From NCBI GenBank assembly GCA_040224245.1, contig JBEGIR010000071.1, positions 40,090-104,089 of the forward strand: 64,000 bases of DNA. The letters run 5' to 3'. The translations under genes were made by a program, and so were the position numbers. This DNA comes from Puniceicoccaceae bacterium (lineage in GTDB: Bacteria; Verrucomicrobiota; Verrucomicrobiia; Opitutales; JAFGAQ01). The notes under the pieces are model-generated. The model saw only the letters and a list, made by a program, of their open reading frames with translations. It ran no database searches and was not told the origin of the DNA. Of the stretch, positions 37,290-46,833 are shown in pieces. Position 1 is the stretch's first letter. The number at the start of each line of letters is the position of its first letter.

Positions 37290-38234
37290 CTACTCAGATC
37301 GGACTTCCCCTATCCAGGGATGCGGAAGCGTTTGCGCAAACAAGATGAACAGAATCTTGTTCAGCAGCCAATACATCGCCACCGGAAGGAACAATACCTG
37401 CACCACAAAAATCCCGATATACAGCCCCATGATAGCAGTCATGTGATGATAAATCTCCACAGCATGCAACAGCAGCAGCGCCATGGTGATCTTCAACTGA
37501 GCAGTCTTCTCATTCATCATGCGCACGGGTTCGGAGAACACATCGCCCAAGCCCTTGATCTGGGGAGTCTCAAATTCAGTCAACCCCTGCAGCTCTTTGA
37601 CGACCGGTTCCATCTGCTCCCGATGCTCCTGGATTTGCGGAAAAAACAGCCGCTCATTGAGTTGATGTGCCAGCACAGCAGAACATGGTAAAAACAAGCG
37701 AACCACAAAAAGGAACAGTGAAATCTTGCCAAACAAGTTGCGGTAATGGCGAATTACCGGGTTTTGAAACAAGGACAATACGCCCATGACTCCCAACGTG
37801 ATTCCCAACACAAAAAAAGCGAACTCCTGCGCAACCTCGTATACGATTTTCTGCGCAAGCAGGGACACGATCGCGGTGACCAGAACAGTTGACATGCGCT
37901 CGGTCAGGTCGTCCAGCGGATCCAGTACCTGTCCGACTGCCATGGATACACCAATGCCAGCTGGCTGCAGTTGAACCGATGATTCCTTCACCACGGACAC
38001 TCCCGCATTGATCAGCCGGGCTGTGCCATAGGAAACCGACGCCTTCAGCACCGAATCCTCAAAATAGGAGTCCGCGATGGGGTCGAGCCACTCCATGCGT
38101 TGCGGAGGGAACAGCGCCAGCCAGAGGCCAGCCAGAATACAGACGATAGCCATCCCCCATCGCTGAAACCAGCGACGCAGGGCGCGTCTGCGAGGATTGG
38201 AAGAAGAACCAGTGGATGAATGTGGGACAGACAT
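37290..38234 (-). CDS. Hypothetical multi-span membrane protein
   Basis: 314 residues with about five hydrophobic segments (near 29-43, 140-165, 178-196, 250-268 and 275-300), an Arg-rich N-terminus and a soluble middle of amphipathic helices. Not a recognised transporter or enzyme family. It sits between purF and purD on the same strand, with gaps of 98 and 185 bases, so co-transcription is possible but a purine role is not indicated. Confidence 0.7.
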   Translation of the reverse strand: MSVPHSSTGSSSNPRRRALRRWFQRWGMAIVCILAGLWLALFPPQRMEWLDPIADSYFEDSVLKASVSYGTARLINAGVSVVKESSVQLQPAGIGVSMAVGQVLDPLDDLTERMSTVLVTAIVSLLAQKIVYEVAQEFAFFVLGITLGVMGVLSLFQNPVIRHYRNLFGKISLFLFVVRLFLPCSAVLAHQLNERLFFPQIQEHREQMEPVVKELQGLTEFETPQIKGLGDVFSEPVRMMNEKTAQLKITMALLLLHAVEIYHHMTAIMGLYIGIFVVQVLFLPVAMYWLLNKILFILFAQTLPHPWIGEVRSE

Positions 38235-38332
38235 GACTCAAACAGGGACTGCAAACTGCATGCACAGCGCGCGCAAAGTCAACGCTCAATCCCAGTTTAA
38301 GGATGCACGCCCAGCACCCTTCAACCGAGCCT

Positions 38333-40252
38333 TCAATAACTGCGTCCGCCCGTCTTTTTCTCGAAATAATTGATGAAGGCCCGATTGAGCACACGATACC
38401 CTCCCGGCGTCGGATATTCACCCGTGAAATACCAGTCACCCGTATGCTCCGGCAAGGCTTCATGAAGTGCATCAATGGTCTGATAGACGATCTGCAATTC
38501 ACCGTCCCAACCCTCCACCTGGGGTCTGACCAACTCCGAAATTTTTGCCGAAATCTGTTCCGTGGTGAATGCGTCATAAATCCGCGCCACCTTATTCCCG
38601 AGCATGTCACTGGGAAGCGATTCCTGTGCCTTGCATTCCCGGTACACATCCTCGATCAGCTGTGTTTCCCCTGCCTCACGCAACAGTTCCGTAGCCGCTT
38701 CAAAAGCGATGAATTTTTCGATCTGAGACATGTCGATGCCATAACAGTCCGGGTAGCGAATTTGCGGTGCGGTCGACACGATCACGATTTTGCGCGGGTT
38801 CAGTCGGGCAAGGATGCTGATGACAGATTTGCGCAAGGTGGTGCCCCGAACGATGGAATCGTCCACACACACGAGAATGTCTTTGGGTTCCACCGTACCA
38901 TACGTGATATCATAGACATGCGATACCAACTCCTGTCGACTCCCCTCCTGACTGATAAAAGTGCGCAACTTGATGTCCTTGTTTGCCACCTTTTCCGAAC
39001 GCGGCCAATTGCGCAGGATTACCGAATCGAGAAATTCTTCGGTCAGTTTTCCGCGCGAAGCCTCTTCCAGAATCGCCTTCTTGACCTCAAGTCGGCGACG
39101 CAGGCGAAGCTCCTGAATCATTCCCTTGTATGCAATCTCCGCTGTGTTCGGAATGTAACTGAACACCGTGTTTTCAAAGTCATTACCGATGATCTCTTCA
39201 ATCGGTCCGGCAAGCTTCGCACCCAGCCGCTTGCGATCCTCATAGATGTCGAGGTCGTTCCCGCGTGAAAAATAGATGCGTTCAAAGCTGCACGAACGTT
39301 TGGGTTTTGGCTCTCGAATCGTCTGTTGCAGGATGCGACCGTCCGCCTTGATCACCAGAATATCACCCGGAGGAAACTCGCGAATTTCCTCTGCCTTTTT
39401 CCCAAAAACCGTCATCAGAGGTGCGCGCTCCGAAGCACAGGCCAGGACCTCCTCATCCTGCATGTAAAAAAGCGGACGGATGCCCCATGGATCCCGAATC
39501 ATGAACGCATCTCCATTTCCCAAAAACCCCGCGATCGAATATCCTCCATCCCACTTGCGACTGGCGGCACCGATGATGTGGGCCACATCGAGATCCCGGC
39601 TGATCTTGTTCGTGATGTTTGCGCCGTTTTCTCCCTCAATTTCACGATAGGCCCGATAGAGACGATCGTGCTCATGGTCGAGTTCAAAACCAATCTCCTC
39701 CAGGATCGTCTGCGTGTCCGTATCGAAGATCGGGTGTTGCCCCATCGCGATCAGGCGATCATTGAGTTCGGGCGTATTGGTCATGTTGAAGTTGCCCGCC
39801 AGCATCAAATTCTTGGTCGGCCAATTGTTCTTGCGGAAAAACGGGTGGCAGGAACTCTCGCTGTATCCACCCGACGTGCCGTAGCGCAGATGCCCCAGAT
39901 ACACTTCACCGGCAAAATCAAAATGGTGCTTCACCGAGGCCACATGCTCCGGGTCAATCACCCCGCGCTCCAGTAGCTTGTTATACTGTTTCAAGCCCTT
40001 GCGGAAGACTCGCGCAAGTGGATTGCTCTTGATGCTGCGCTCCCGAAACATGTAGGGAAGTCCGGGCTGCACATTGAGCTTCACACAACCAATACCCGCC
40101 CCATCCTGACCGCGATTGTGTTGTTTCTCCATCAACAGGAAGAGCTTGTTGTAGGCCCACAGCGGAGACGCATACTTCGTCTTGTAGTGAGCGAGAGGTT
40201 TGAGCAGGCGAATCATCGCCACGCCACATTCGTGCTTGATCGGATCACTCAT
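38333..40252 (-). CDS. purF: Amidophosphoribosyltransferase, long form
   Basis: 639 residues against about 470-505 in Bacillus or E. coli. MSDPIKHECGVA shows an eight-residue propeptide before Cys9, the glutaminase nucleophile; HNRGQDGAG and LGHLRYGTSGG belong to the Ntn glutaminase. The PRPP loop is DILVCVDDSIVRGTT, and RKIVIVSTAPQIRYPDCYG follows. Extra length lies in the glutaminase N-terminal part (helix with ASPLWAYNKLFLLM) and the C-terminus. First committed step of purine synthesis. Long PurFs are also known in Bacteroidota. 46 bases downstream of purQ. Confidence 0.93.
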   Translation of the reverse strand: MSDPIKHECGVAMIRLLKPLAHYKTKYASPLWAYNKLFLLMEKQHNRGQDGAGIGCVKLNVQPGLPYMFRERSIKSNPLARVFRKGLKQYNKLLERGVIDPEHVASVKHHFDFAGEVYLGHLRYGTSGGYSESSCHPFFRKNNWPTKNLMLAGNFNMTNTPELNDRLIAMGQHPIFDTDTQTILEEIGFELDHEHDRLYRAYREIEGENGANITNKISRDLDVAHIIGAASRKWDGGYSIAGFLGNGDAFMIRDPWGIRPLFYMQDEEVLACASERAPLMTVFGKKAEEIREFPPGDILVIKADGRILQQTIREPKPKRSCSFERIYFSRGNDLDIYEDRKRLGAKLAGPIEEIIGNDFENTVFSYIPNTAEIAYKGMIQELRLRRRLEVKKAILEEASRGKLTEEFLDSVILRNWPRSEKVANKDIKLRTFISQEGSRQELVSHVYDITYGTVEPKDILVCVDDSIVRGTTLRKSVISILARLNPRKIVIVSTAPQIRYPDCYGIDMSQIEKFIAFEAATELLREAGETQLIEDVYRECKAQESLPSDMLGNKVARIYDAFTTEQISAKISELVRPQVEGWDGELQIVYQTIDALHEALPEHTGDWYFTGEYPTPGGYRVLNRAFINYFEKKTGGRSY

Positions 40253-40298
40253 GGAATCGGGTCCTCAGGGTACCAATGTCGAAAACGATATGCCGGAC

Positions 40299-41585
40299 TC
40301 AGGCGAGTCGACAGAGCGTGTCCGTCACCGGATTGTGGAAAATGTGGGTTTTGACCAGTGCCTGCCAGTCGACTCCCTTGCCGCTCTGATCGGTCAGACG
40401 CCAGATCGTGCGCTGTCGTATCTGCCGCAGATGGTTCATCGCAAAGCGTTTTTTCAGGGTTTGCAGGCGCATGGCCGCGACCGGATTGACCGGAGAATCG
40501 ACCAACAGGGTGATTCCCTCCGGTGTGGGATGCTGCACTTGATCTATCGCGTCGATCCACTCCTTGTTTGTATTCAACAATTCCCCCGATGCAACCAGGG
40601 CCTGATGTTGGGCAGAACTGAGAGGAGCCTCTGCCTGCAGGCTCCACAGCACCCAGCGCTCCACCGAGATGGCATATCCCTTTTTCTCGAGCGCATCTTC
40701 GATCGAACAGGCCGTATTGTCGGTGATGATCAACTTCACCGGCAGGTGCTCGAACTCTGGCTCCAGCTTCCCCATCGCAATGGCATCTTCATTCTGCGCG
40801 CGTGTGGGTTCCTTCAGCTCGGTCGTATCGAGCGAAATTCGATCATATTCCCGCATGTATTCACCGATGGACTCAAAAATCACGTCCCCCTCAGACACAC
40901 GCTCCGGATGCGGCATCATCGCCATCACGTTACCAGCTACATTGGTCACTGCCGCCACATTTCGCTCGGATCCGTTCGGATTCACGGGATAGTCCACTAC
41001 CCGTTCACCAGAGGCGTCCACATAACGAAATGCGAGCATGCCCAACTCTTCCATCTGGTCCGCAAGCGTGGGTTCAAACAGAAAGCGACCTTCCGCATGT
41101 GCAAAAGGCACCCGGATGCGATCTTTCGCCCCCAGTTTTCGATTGAAGGCATTGCGCCCGGATTCAAGTCCGGTTTGAAGGTAGCAGTGGTCGTTGTAAT
41201 AACCGACGCCCACCAGCCGTCCCTGGCGCTCCATGCGATTGGGCGCCAGCACCATGCCAAGGTGCCGACTCCGGTAACCCGGAACCAGCCCTGTTTCCAC
41301 GAGAATCTGTGCCCCATTGCAGATGCCAAGCACAACCTTGCCCGACGCTGCCTCTCGGGCGATCTCCTGCATCACAGGTTCGAGCGAAGCAATGACACCT
41401 GCTCGTGAGCGGTCCTCATACGAAAATCCGCCCACAATATAATAGCCTGCATAGTTCCGCAGGTTTGCCACCGGAGCGTTCCATAAAAATGGTTCACAGG
41501 CAATACCCGCTCTTCGCAGCGCAAATATGGACTCGTCTTCACAGTTACTCCCCGGAAACTGCACGACTGCTATCGTTTTCTCCAT
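40299..41585 (-). CDS. purQ: FGAM synthase glutaminase subunit PurQ with C-terminal extension resembling PurS
   Basis: 428 residues, about 200 more than PurQ. Residues 1-245 are a complete class-I glutaminase: FPGSNCEDE, Cys89 in LGICNGAQIL, and His226/Glu228 in MMPHPERV. Residues 357-428 look like a PurS fold: a beta strand ITLLVDSPVNPVAAMRLQTL, LRQIRQRTIWRLT and a final helix with FHNPVTDTL, where PurS has L-L-A-D/N-P-V-(I/T)-E. A middle segment (281-350) with VKLIITDN, ALEKKGYAIS and LLNTNKEW could be a second, more distant copy. No separate purS frame was seen in the cluster, which fits a fusion. With PurL it makes FGAM from FGAR. Confidence 0.88.
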   Translation of the reverse strand: MEKTIAVVQFPGSNCEDESIFALRRAGIACEPFLWNAPVANLRNYAGYYIVGGFSYEDRSRAGVIASLEPVMQEIAREAASGKVVLGICNGAQILVETGLVPGYRSRHLGMVLAPNRMERQGRLVGVGYYNDHCYLQTGLESGRNAFNRKLGAKDRIRVPFAHAEGRFLFEPTLADQMEELGMLAFRYVDASGERVVDYPVNPNGSERNVAAVTNVAGNVMAMMPHPERVSEGDVIFESIGEYMREYDRISLDTTELKEPTRAQNEDAIAMGKLEPEFEHLPVKLIITDNTACSIEDALEKKGYAISVERWVLWSLQAEAPLSSAQHQALVASGELLNTNKEWIDAIDQVQHPTPEGITLLVDSPVNPVAAMRLQTLKKRFAMNHLRQIRQRTIWRLTDQSGKGVDWQALVKTHIFHNPVTDTLCRLA

Positions 41586-41620
41586 GTATCAATTCGTTTG
41601 AATTCACTGAACGCAGGTTT

Positions 41621-42685
41621 TCAACCCCTCTCTTTCAACACCACTTTGCAATCTCCCGGCACGATGGAACCAATGCGATAAGCATCATAGCCCGCCGCTG
41701 CGACCGTTTCGATCAACTGGGATGCCTGCTCAGCGTCAACCACCCAGGTCATGCCAATGCCCATGTTCATGGCGCGAAACATTTCATCACGCTCCACACC
41801 ACCCAACTTTGAAATCAGATCAAAAATCGGGAGCACTGGCCAGGTTCCCAGCTGAATCTCGGCCTGACAACCCTCAGGCAACACGCGGGGAATGTTGTCA
41901 TAAAATCCTCCTCCCGTGATGTGCGCCATGCCATGGATGCGAATGCCTGCAGCATCTGCAGCGGCAAAGGCCGGATAATAGTTGCGGTGAGGCTCGAGCA
42001 GTGCCTGCCCCAAAGTCATACCGAGGTCGTTGTGATGAACGGTGAGATCCAGCCCCGCGATTTCCAGAAGCACCTTGCGCGCCAGCGAATACCCATTGGT
42101 GTGCAATCCACTGGAGGCGAGCCCCACAATCACCTGTCCCGGTTGAATCGAGGCCCCCGTGATCAGCTTGCGTTTTTCGACCACACCCGTGATCACTCCG
42201 ACAATGTCAATCTCCCCTTTGGCATAGGTCGGTGGCATCTCTGCGGTCTCCCCTCCGACCAGAGAAACTCCACTCTCGATACAGGCATCTGCCATGCCTC
42301 CGACAATCTCTGCCACAACTGCGGGTTCGAGTTCCTGGCTGGCCACATAGTCGAGAAAGGTGATGGGTTTGGCTCCGTGAACCAGGATATCATCGCAGGC
42401 ATGGTTCACAATATCCTTCCCCAGCCCGGCAAACTGGCGCAGCTTGCATCCCAGGGTCACCTTCGTGCCCACTCCATCGATACTCTGGATGAGCACTGGT
42501 TCATCATAGCCTTTCAACACCGCGCCAAGGTCGATCATCGAACCAAAACTGCCGATGTCCGCCATCACTGCGGGGGAAAAGGTCGAGCGGACTTTGCTCT
42601 TGATGCGGGCAACCACTTCCATGCCTGCATCGATGTTTACGCCAGCCGACTGATACGTCACTTTGTTGGCTTTTTGATCATTCAT
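41621..42685 (-). CDS. purM: Phosphoribosylformylglycinamidine cyclo-ligase
   Basis: 354 residues from MNDQKANK; the frame extends upstream without family similarity. Contains YQSAGVNIDAG, the AIRS N-domain IQSIDGVGTKV and VNHACDDILVHGAKP, VSLVGGETAEMP, and AHITGGGFYDNIPRVLP. Converts FGAM to AIR. 44 bases after purL, 35 before purQ. Confidence 0.97.
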   Translation of the reverse strand: MNDQKANKVTYQSAGVNIDAGMEVVARIKSKVRSTFSPAVMADIGSFGSMIDLGAVLKGYDEPVLIQSIDGVGTKVTLGCKLRQFAGLGKDIVNHACDDILVHGAKPITFLDYVASQELEPAVVAEIVGGMADACIESGVSLVGGETAEMPPTYAKGEIDIVGVITGVVEKRKLITGASIQPGQVIVGLASSGLHTNGYSLARKVLLEIAGLDLTVHHNDLGMTLGQALLEPHRNYYPAFAAADAAGIRIHGMAHITGGGFYDNIPRVLPEGCQAEIQLGTWPVLPIFDLISKLGGVERDEMFRAMNMGIGMTWVVDAEQASQLIETVAAAGYDAYRIGSIVPGDCKVVLKERG

Positions 42686-42729
42686 AAGGGGAAAAATGCA
42701 GTGGGTTCGATAGGCCGCTCCTGTGCCGA

Positions 42730-45105
42730 TCAGAGATTGTCGAGTGCCGTCATCCAACGGTTTTTCAATCCAGCCATATCCGGCAATCGAATGCCCTGAA
42801 TCTCACAATTGCCTCGGTTCACGGTCTCTCCGATTTTTTGAAATTTCACGTGCCGCTCGTTCAGCAGGGTTTCCACTTCATCTGCATGCGCACGCGATAC
42901 CTCCATCACAAATCCGGGACTTTCATTGAACAGCAGGAAATCCTTGCGCAATCCAGACTGCATCCATACCCGGCACTCAAATTCGCCATGAAAGCACATC
43001 CACGCCAGGGCTGCCGCCAATCCCCCGGGACCCACAGCCTTGCACGCAAGGACTCGCCCCTGATCGATGAGATCGGTCACCACGTTGACCTGATTGCCAA
43101 ATTCTGCAAAGCCCACCGTTGGCATGGGAGCACAGTCACGCCCAATCACTTCCTGATACACACTCCCGCCCATGCGATCCGTGATCGTGCCCACATGGAA
43201 GAGGATCGAACGCTCTGCCTTGAATCCCGGTGTCACCGCCCGATCCACGTGCTCAAGTCGGCCAACACAACCAATCATGGGACTCGGGGGAATGCTTCCT
43301 TCCCTCGTCTCATTGTAGAGGGATACATTGCCAGCAACGACCGGAATCGCATGATCCGGGTGCGCCTTCAGTCGAATCTCGCGGCATGCGTCGGAAATGC
43401 CGCGAATCGCTTCCACGAATTCCCCCATCTGACTGGGTTTTTCAGGGTTTCCAAAACAAAGGCAATCCGAAATCGCAATGGGAGCAGCTCCGACCGACGC
43501 AAGTTTCGCAACTGCATCCACAACTGCCATGGCAGCGCCCCAGTAGGCATCAATGCGACCCCAATGCGGATTTTGGGCCATGCTCACGGCCAAGCCCACC
43601 TGTCGAATACTCTCGGGATAGCGCTCCGCATCGAGATAGGGACGCAGCACGCCAGCATCAGCCTGCCCACGTTCAATGACCACCAGCCCCTGCACCTGTT
43701 TATCATACCGGCGATACACTCCATGCTTGCTCGCAACATCCGGATGCGTGATCACTTGCTGGATGATTGCAGCATAGGAGGCAGGTTCATCATATGCGAT
43801 TTCATCACGAGGGGAGCGGGAATAGTGATGCTCGCGATGATAGATCAATCCCTCCGTGACGTCCTTTGCCTGGGCCTCGACAATCACCTGCCCCTTGGCG
43901 GTGACGCGGTACAGAGTATCCCCTCGAACACTGCCGACCACCGACGCGCGGGCACCGTGTGAAACACTGGGAAAGTCAAACGTTTCGTTGTAGTGCTTGA
44001 GAACGGTCTCGACAAGATCTTCCGGTACCGCCCACATGAATCGCTCCTGCGTTTCCGAGCAAAGCTTCACCGCATCGGGGAGATCATCCATGCTCACGTG
44101 CACAGCGTCCAGATCCACATCGGCACCATATCCTGCCGAATCAGCCAACTCCACACTGGCACAGGCAATCCCGCCCGCACCCAAATCCTTGAACCCCACG
44201 CGATGGATGTGTCCATTGGCCTTGAGCCATTCGACCAGCGCATAGGTTGCCTTGAGGATGTGGCGTTCGAGAAATGCGTTGGGTTCCTGCACCGCCCCTT
44301 TGTTCTGCTCCTTCTTTTCCTCTTCGAGTTCGAGTGAAGCAAAACTTGCGCCTCCGAAGCCGCTGTTGTCAGTCGGCTTGCCCACCAGAATCAACTTGTA
44401 TCCCGCACCTCCTTCGGGAACGGATGAATGGATGATTTCATCCTCTCGGATTGTGCCAAGTGTCAACACGGTCACCAGGCAGTTGTCGTTGTATCCTTTG
44501 TGATAATAGACATCGCCCACCACATTGGGAATTCCCAACGGATTTCCATAACCCGCAATCCCGGAAACAACGCCATTTGCAATCCACTGTGCCTTTGCAT
44601 TTTCGAGCTCCCCAAAGCGCAGTGCATCTCCAATGGCGATCACTTTTGCGCCCATGCAGCAAACATCCCGCACATTACCTCCCACCCCGGTGGCCGCTCC
44701 TTCGTACGGAACGATCTGTGAGGGATGGTTGTGCGACTCATGACTCACCGCAATGCCGTATCGCATGCCGTTTTGATCGCGGGCAAGTTCCACAATTCCA
44801 GCATCTTCCTTCGGTCCGAGTATCACTCCGGGTCCATCTGTGGGAAACAATTTCAGGAACGGTCGGCTGCTTTTGTAGGAGCAGTGTTCCGACCCCTGGA
44901 TCGACCAAAGCACCAGTTCCGAAACTGACGGTGGACGCTTGAGAATCTCAAACTGCACTTTCCGAACTTCTTCAATTTTCAGTGACAGCCGATACTCCGC
45001 CAAAATGGATTGAATTTCCGCGTCCGTTTTTCCCTCAAAGTCGATGCACTCCGATGTGAAAGTCATACCCCTAGCAAGCATTGCGATTCCGATGTGTCGA
45101 GCCAT
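42730..45105 (-). CDS. purL: FGAM synthase subunit PurL
   Basis: 791 residues from MARHIGIAM; the frame is open upstream to 45171. The N-terminus is longer than small-type PurL (about 740) but shorter than the large PurL (about 1300). Motifs: WSIQGSEHCSYKSSR, AVSHESHNHPSQIVPYEGAATGVGG, RDVCCMGAKV, DLGAGGIACASVELA and PMIGCVGRLEH. The glutaminase domain is absent and supplied by PurQ. A second domain pair with AKLASVGAAPIAISDCL and NPEKPSQMGEFVEA completes the AIRS-like duplication. First gene of the purine operon, divergent from a coiled-coil protein gene. Confidence 0.96.
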   Translation of the reverse strand: MARHIGIAMLARGMTFTSECIDFEGKTDAEIQSILAEYRLSLKIEEVRKVQFEILKRPPSVSELVLWSIQGSEHCSYKSSRPFLKLFPTDGPGVILGPKEDAGIVELARDQNGMRYGIAVSHESHNHPSQIVPYEGAATGVGGNVRDVCCMGAKVIAIGDALRFGELENAKAQWIANGVVSGIAGYGNPLGIPNVVGDVYYHKGYNDNCLVTVLTLGTIREDEIIHSSVPEGGAGYKLILVGKPTDNSGFGGASFASLELEEEKKEQNKGAVQEPNAFLERHILKATYALVEWLKANGHIHRVGFKDLGAGGIACASVELADSAGYGADVDLDAVHVSMDDLPDAVKLCSETQERFMWAVPEDLVETVLKHYNETFDFPSVSHGARASVVGSVRGDTLYRVTAKGQVIVEAQAKDVTEGLIYHREHHYSRSPRDEIAYDEPASYAAIIQQVITHPDVASKHGVYRRYDKQVQGLVVIERGQADAGVLRPYLDAERYPESIRQVGLAVSMAQNPHWGRIDAYWGAAMAVVDAVAKLASVGAAPIAISDCLCFGNPEKPSQMGEFVEAIRGISDACREIRLKAHPDHAIPVVAGNVSLYNETREGSIPPSPMIGCVGRLEHVDRAVTPGFKAERSILFHVGTITDRMGGSVYQEVIGRDCAPMPTVGFAEFGNQVNVVTDLIDQGRVLACKAVGPGGLAAALAWMCFHGEFECRVWMQSGLRKDFLLFNESPGFVMEVSRAHADEVETLLNERHVKFQKIGETVNRGNCEIQGIRLPDMAGLKNRWMTALDNL

Positions 45106-45308
45106 TTTTCCGTTCACATCAACAGCTGCGAATCCCAACGGGCACAGCTGCTCCTCACCCGAAAAAAACAAGACAGAGTGCAGCCCACTTCATGGGCTTC
45201 GCCGGGTTTTCCAAATTCCGTTTCGACAAAACAGGAAAATTGCCTCACATTACCCATCGTCAGTTCAACTGCTCCAGGACTCGTCAGAGGAGTCCCAACT
45301 CAAACATC

Positions 45309-45779
45309 ATGGAATTCATCCTTAGTTTTCTGAAAAATCCGATTTCGATCGCGGCCCTCTCCGGCCTCGGTGTAGGCCTGCTGTTATCCCTCTTCATCCT
45401 CATCAAAACCCGGATCTACCGGCGCGAGCTGGATGACGAAATCGCGGATGCCCGCTATGACTACCGACGCCTGGAGGAACAGATGAATGCCCAGATGCGG
45501 ATCAGTGCCAAGGCGCAGGACGAGCTGCAGGCACGTATTGACGAGCAACAACAGCGCATTCATCACCTGCAGACTTCGCTGGAGACCTTGTCACAGAAGC
45601 CGGGAAAAAAAGAACTTCGGCAGCTTCAGCTCTACGAACGCACCCTTGAACTCATGGAACAACGTTCCCCCAACGCCATGCTCTCCTGGGAAAATGCACA
45701 AACCGAAGCATTGGAACAGATGGCAGCCATTGACAAGGGATTGAAACCCATGCTGCGCAAGGTGTTCAAATCGGAATGA
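45309..45779 (+). CDS. Membrane-anchored coiled-coil protein
   Basis: 156 residues from ATG of MEFILSFLKN. One membrane span (about 13-32, IAALSGLGVGLLLSLFILI) is followed by a long Gln/Arg-rich coiled coil (about 40-130). Gross layout resembles DUF1043/RmuC N-termini without a nuclease domain. Function unknown. Divergent from purL and 55 bases before the renalase-like gene. Confidence 0.65.
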   Translation: MEFILSFLKNPISIAALSGLGVGLLLSLFILIKTRIYRRELDDEIADARYDYRRLEEQMNAQMRISAKAQDELQARIDEQQQRIHHLQTSLETLSQKPGKKELRQLQLYERTLELMEQRSPNAMLSWENAQTEALEQMAAIDKGLKPMLRKVFKSE

Positions 45780-45834
45780 TTCCGGCACGAGGCAACGACT
45801 GGTTTCCGCTTACCTGAACCCGATTTTCCCTTCC

Positions 45835-46833
45835 ATGCAGACTCACGAATCCATCGTCATCGGTGCTGGCATCTCAGGGTTGCTCTGTGCTCAGGCCCTG
45901 CACGATTCCGGCGTCGATGTGCTGGTAATTGAAAAAGGCCGTGGAGTCGGCGGTCGAATGGCCACCCGACGCTTCGCAGGTGGACGTGCCGATCATGGAG
46001 CACAGTTGTTTACCTCCCGCGATCTGCGGTTTCAGATGATCGTAGACGAATGGCTGGGGGAGAAAGTTTGCAAGCGCTGGTATGTGTCCAAAGGCTGCGA
46101 ACTCGGTGCTCAAGGCTACGTTCGCTACTGCGGTCGCACGGGCATGACGGATGCCCCCAAGTGGATCGCGCGCAATCTGCAGGTAAGCAAGGAGACTCTG
46201 GTCGACCATGTGCACTACGACGCTTCATCCCGCAGTTGGCAGATCACGGTGCAGGGCGAGCTTGCCTATGCCTGCCAAACCCTCTTTCTCACCGCTCCAC
46301 TTCCCCAATCCCTGACACTGCTCGAAGCAGGTGACAGTCCTTTGGAAGTGAGCCTGCACGACGAACTCAAAGGGATTCGCTATCACCGTGGCATCACGAT
46401 CATCGCGCAACTCGATGGTCCCGCCCAACTGTCAGAAACCGGGGCAATTCGCATCAATGATGCTCCGATCACCTGGATCGGTGACAATCAGGCCAAGGGC
46501 ATCTCCCCGGATGTCCCGCTGATTACGATCCACGCAACACCTGGTTTTGCCGACAAGCACTGGGAGAGTCCCGACGCTGAGCGTGCTCCTCTCTTGATCG
46601 AGGCCGCCCGCCCTTACCTGAAATCCAATGTGATCGATTGGCAATGCCACCGTTGGGGCTATTCCTTTCCCATCAACCCCTGGCACGATGTCTTTGTCGA
46701 AGATGCAGATCGAAGTCTGTTTCTCGCTGGCGATGCCTTCGGAGGACCTCGGGTCGAAGGTGCCGCACTCTCGGGTCTAATGGCCGCAGCAGAGTTTCTC
46801 GACAAACGCTCCCGACGCCCACTTCGAAGTTGA
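45835..46833 (+). CDS. FAD-dependent amine oxidase-like (renalase-type) protein
   Basis: 332 residues. Rossmann fold IVIGAGISGLLCAQAL, the FAD-binding ergot VIEKGRGVGGRMATRR, and DHGAQLFTSRD follow the renalase and bacterial NAD(P)-FAD amine oxidase layout; VKYHRGITI-type strands and FLAGDAFGGPRVEGAALSGLMAAAE close the FAD site. Bacterial renalase-like enzymes oxidise dihydropyridine isomers of NAD(P)H. Convergent with the MscS gene; stops adjoin. Confidence 0.85.
   Translation: MQTHESIVIGAGISGLLCAQALHDSGVDVLVIEKGRGVGGRMATRRFAGGRADHGAQLFTSRDLRFQMIVDEWLGEKVCKRWYVSKGCELGAQGYVRYCGRTGMTDAPKWIARNLQVSKETLVDHVHYDASSRSWQITVQGELAYACQTLFLTAPLPQSLTLLEAGDSPLEVSLHDELKGIRYHRGITIIAQLDGPAQLSETGAIRINDAPITWIGDNQAKGISPDVPLITIHATPGFADKHWESPDAERAPLLIEAARPYLKSNVIDWQCHRWGYSFPINPWHDVFVEDADRSLFLAGDAFGGPRVEGAALSGLMAAAEFLDKRSRRPLRS

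Noticed and set aside
40200..41408. 402-codon open frame opposite purQ
   Set aside because: Shadow of a certain gene.
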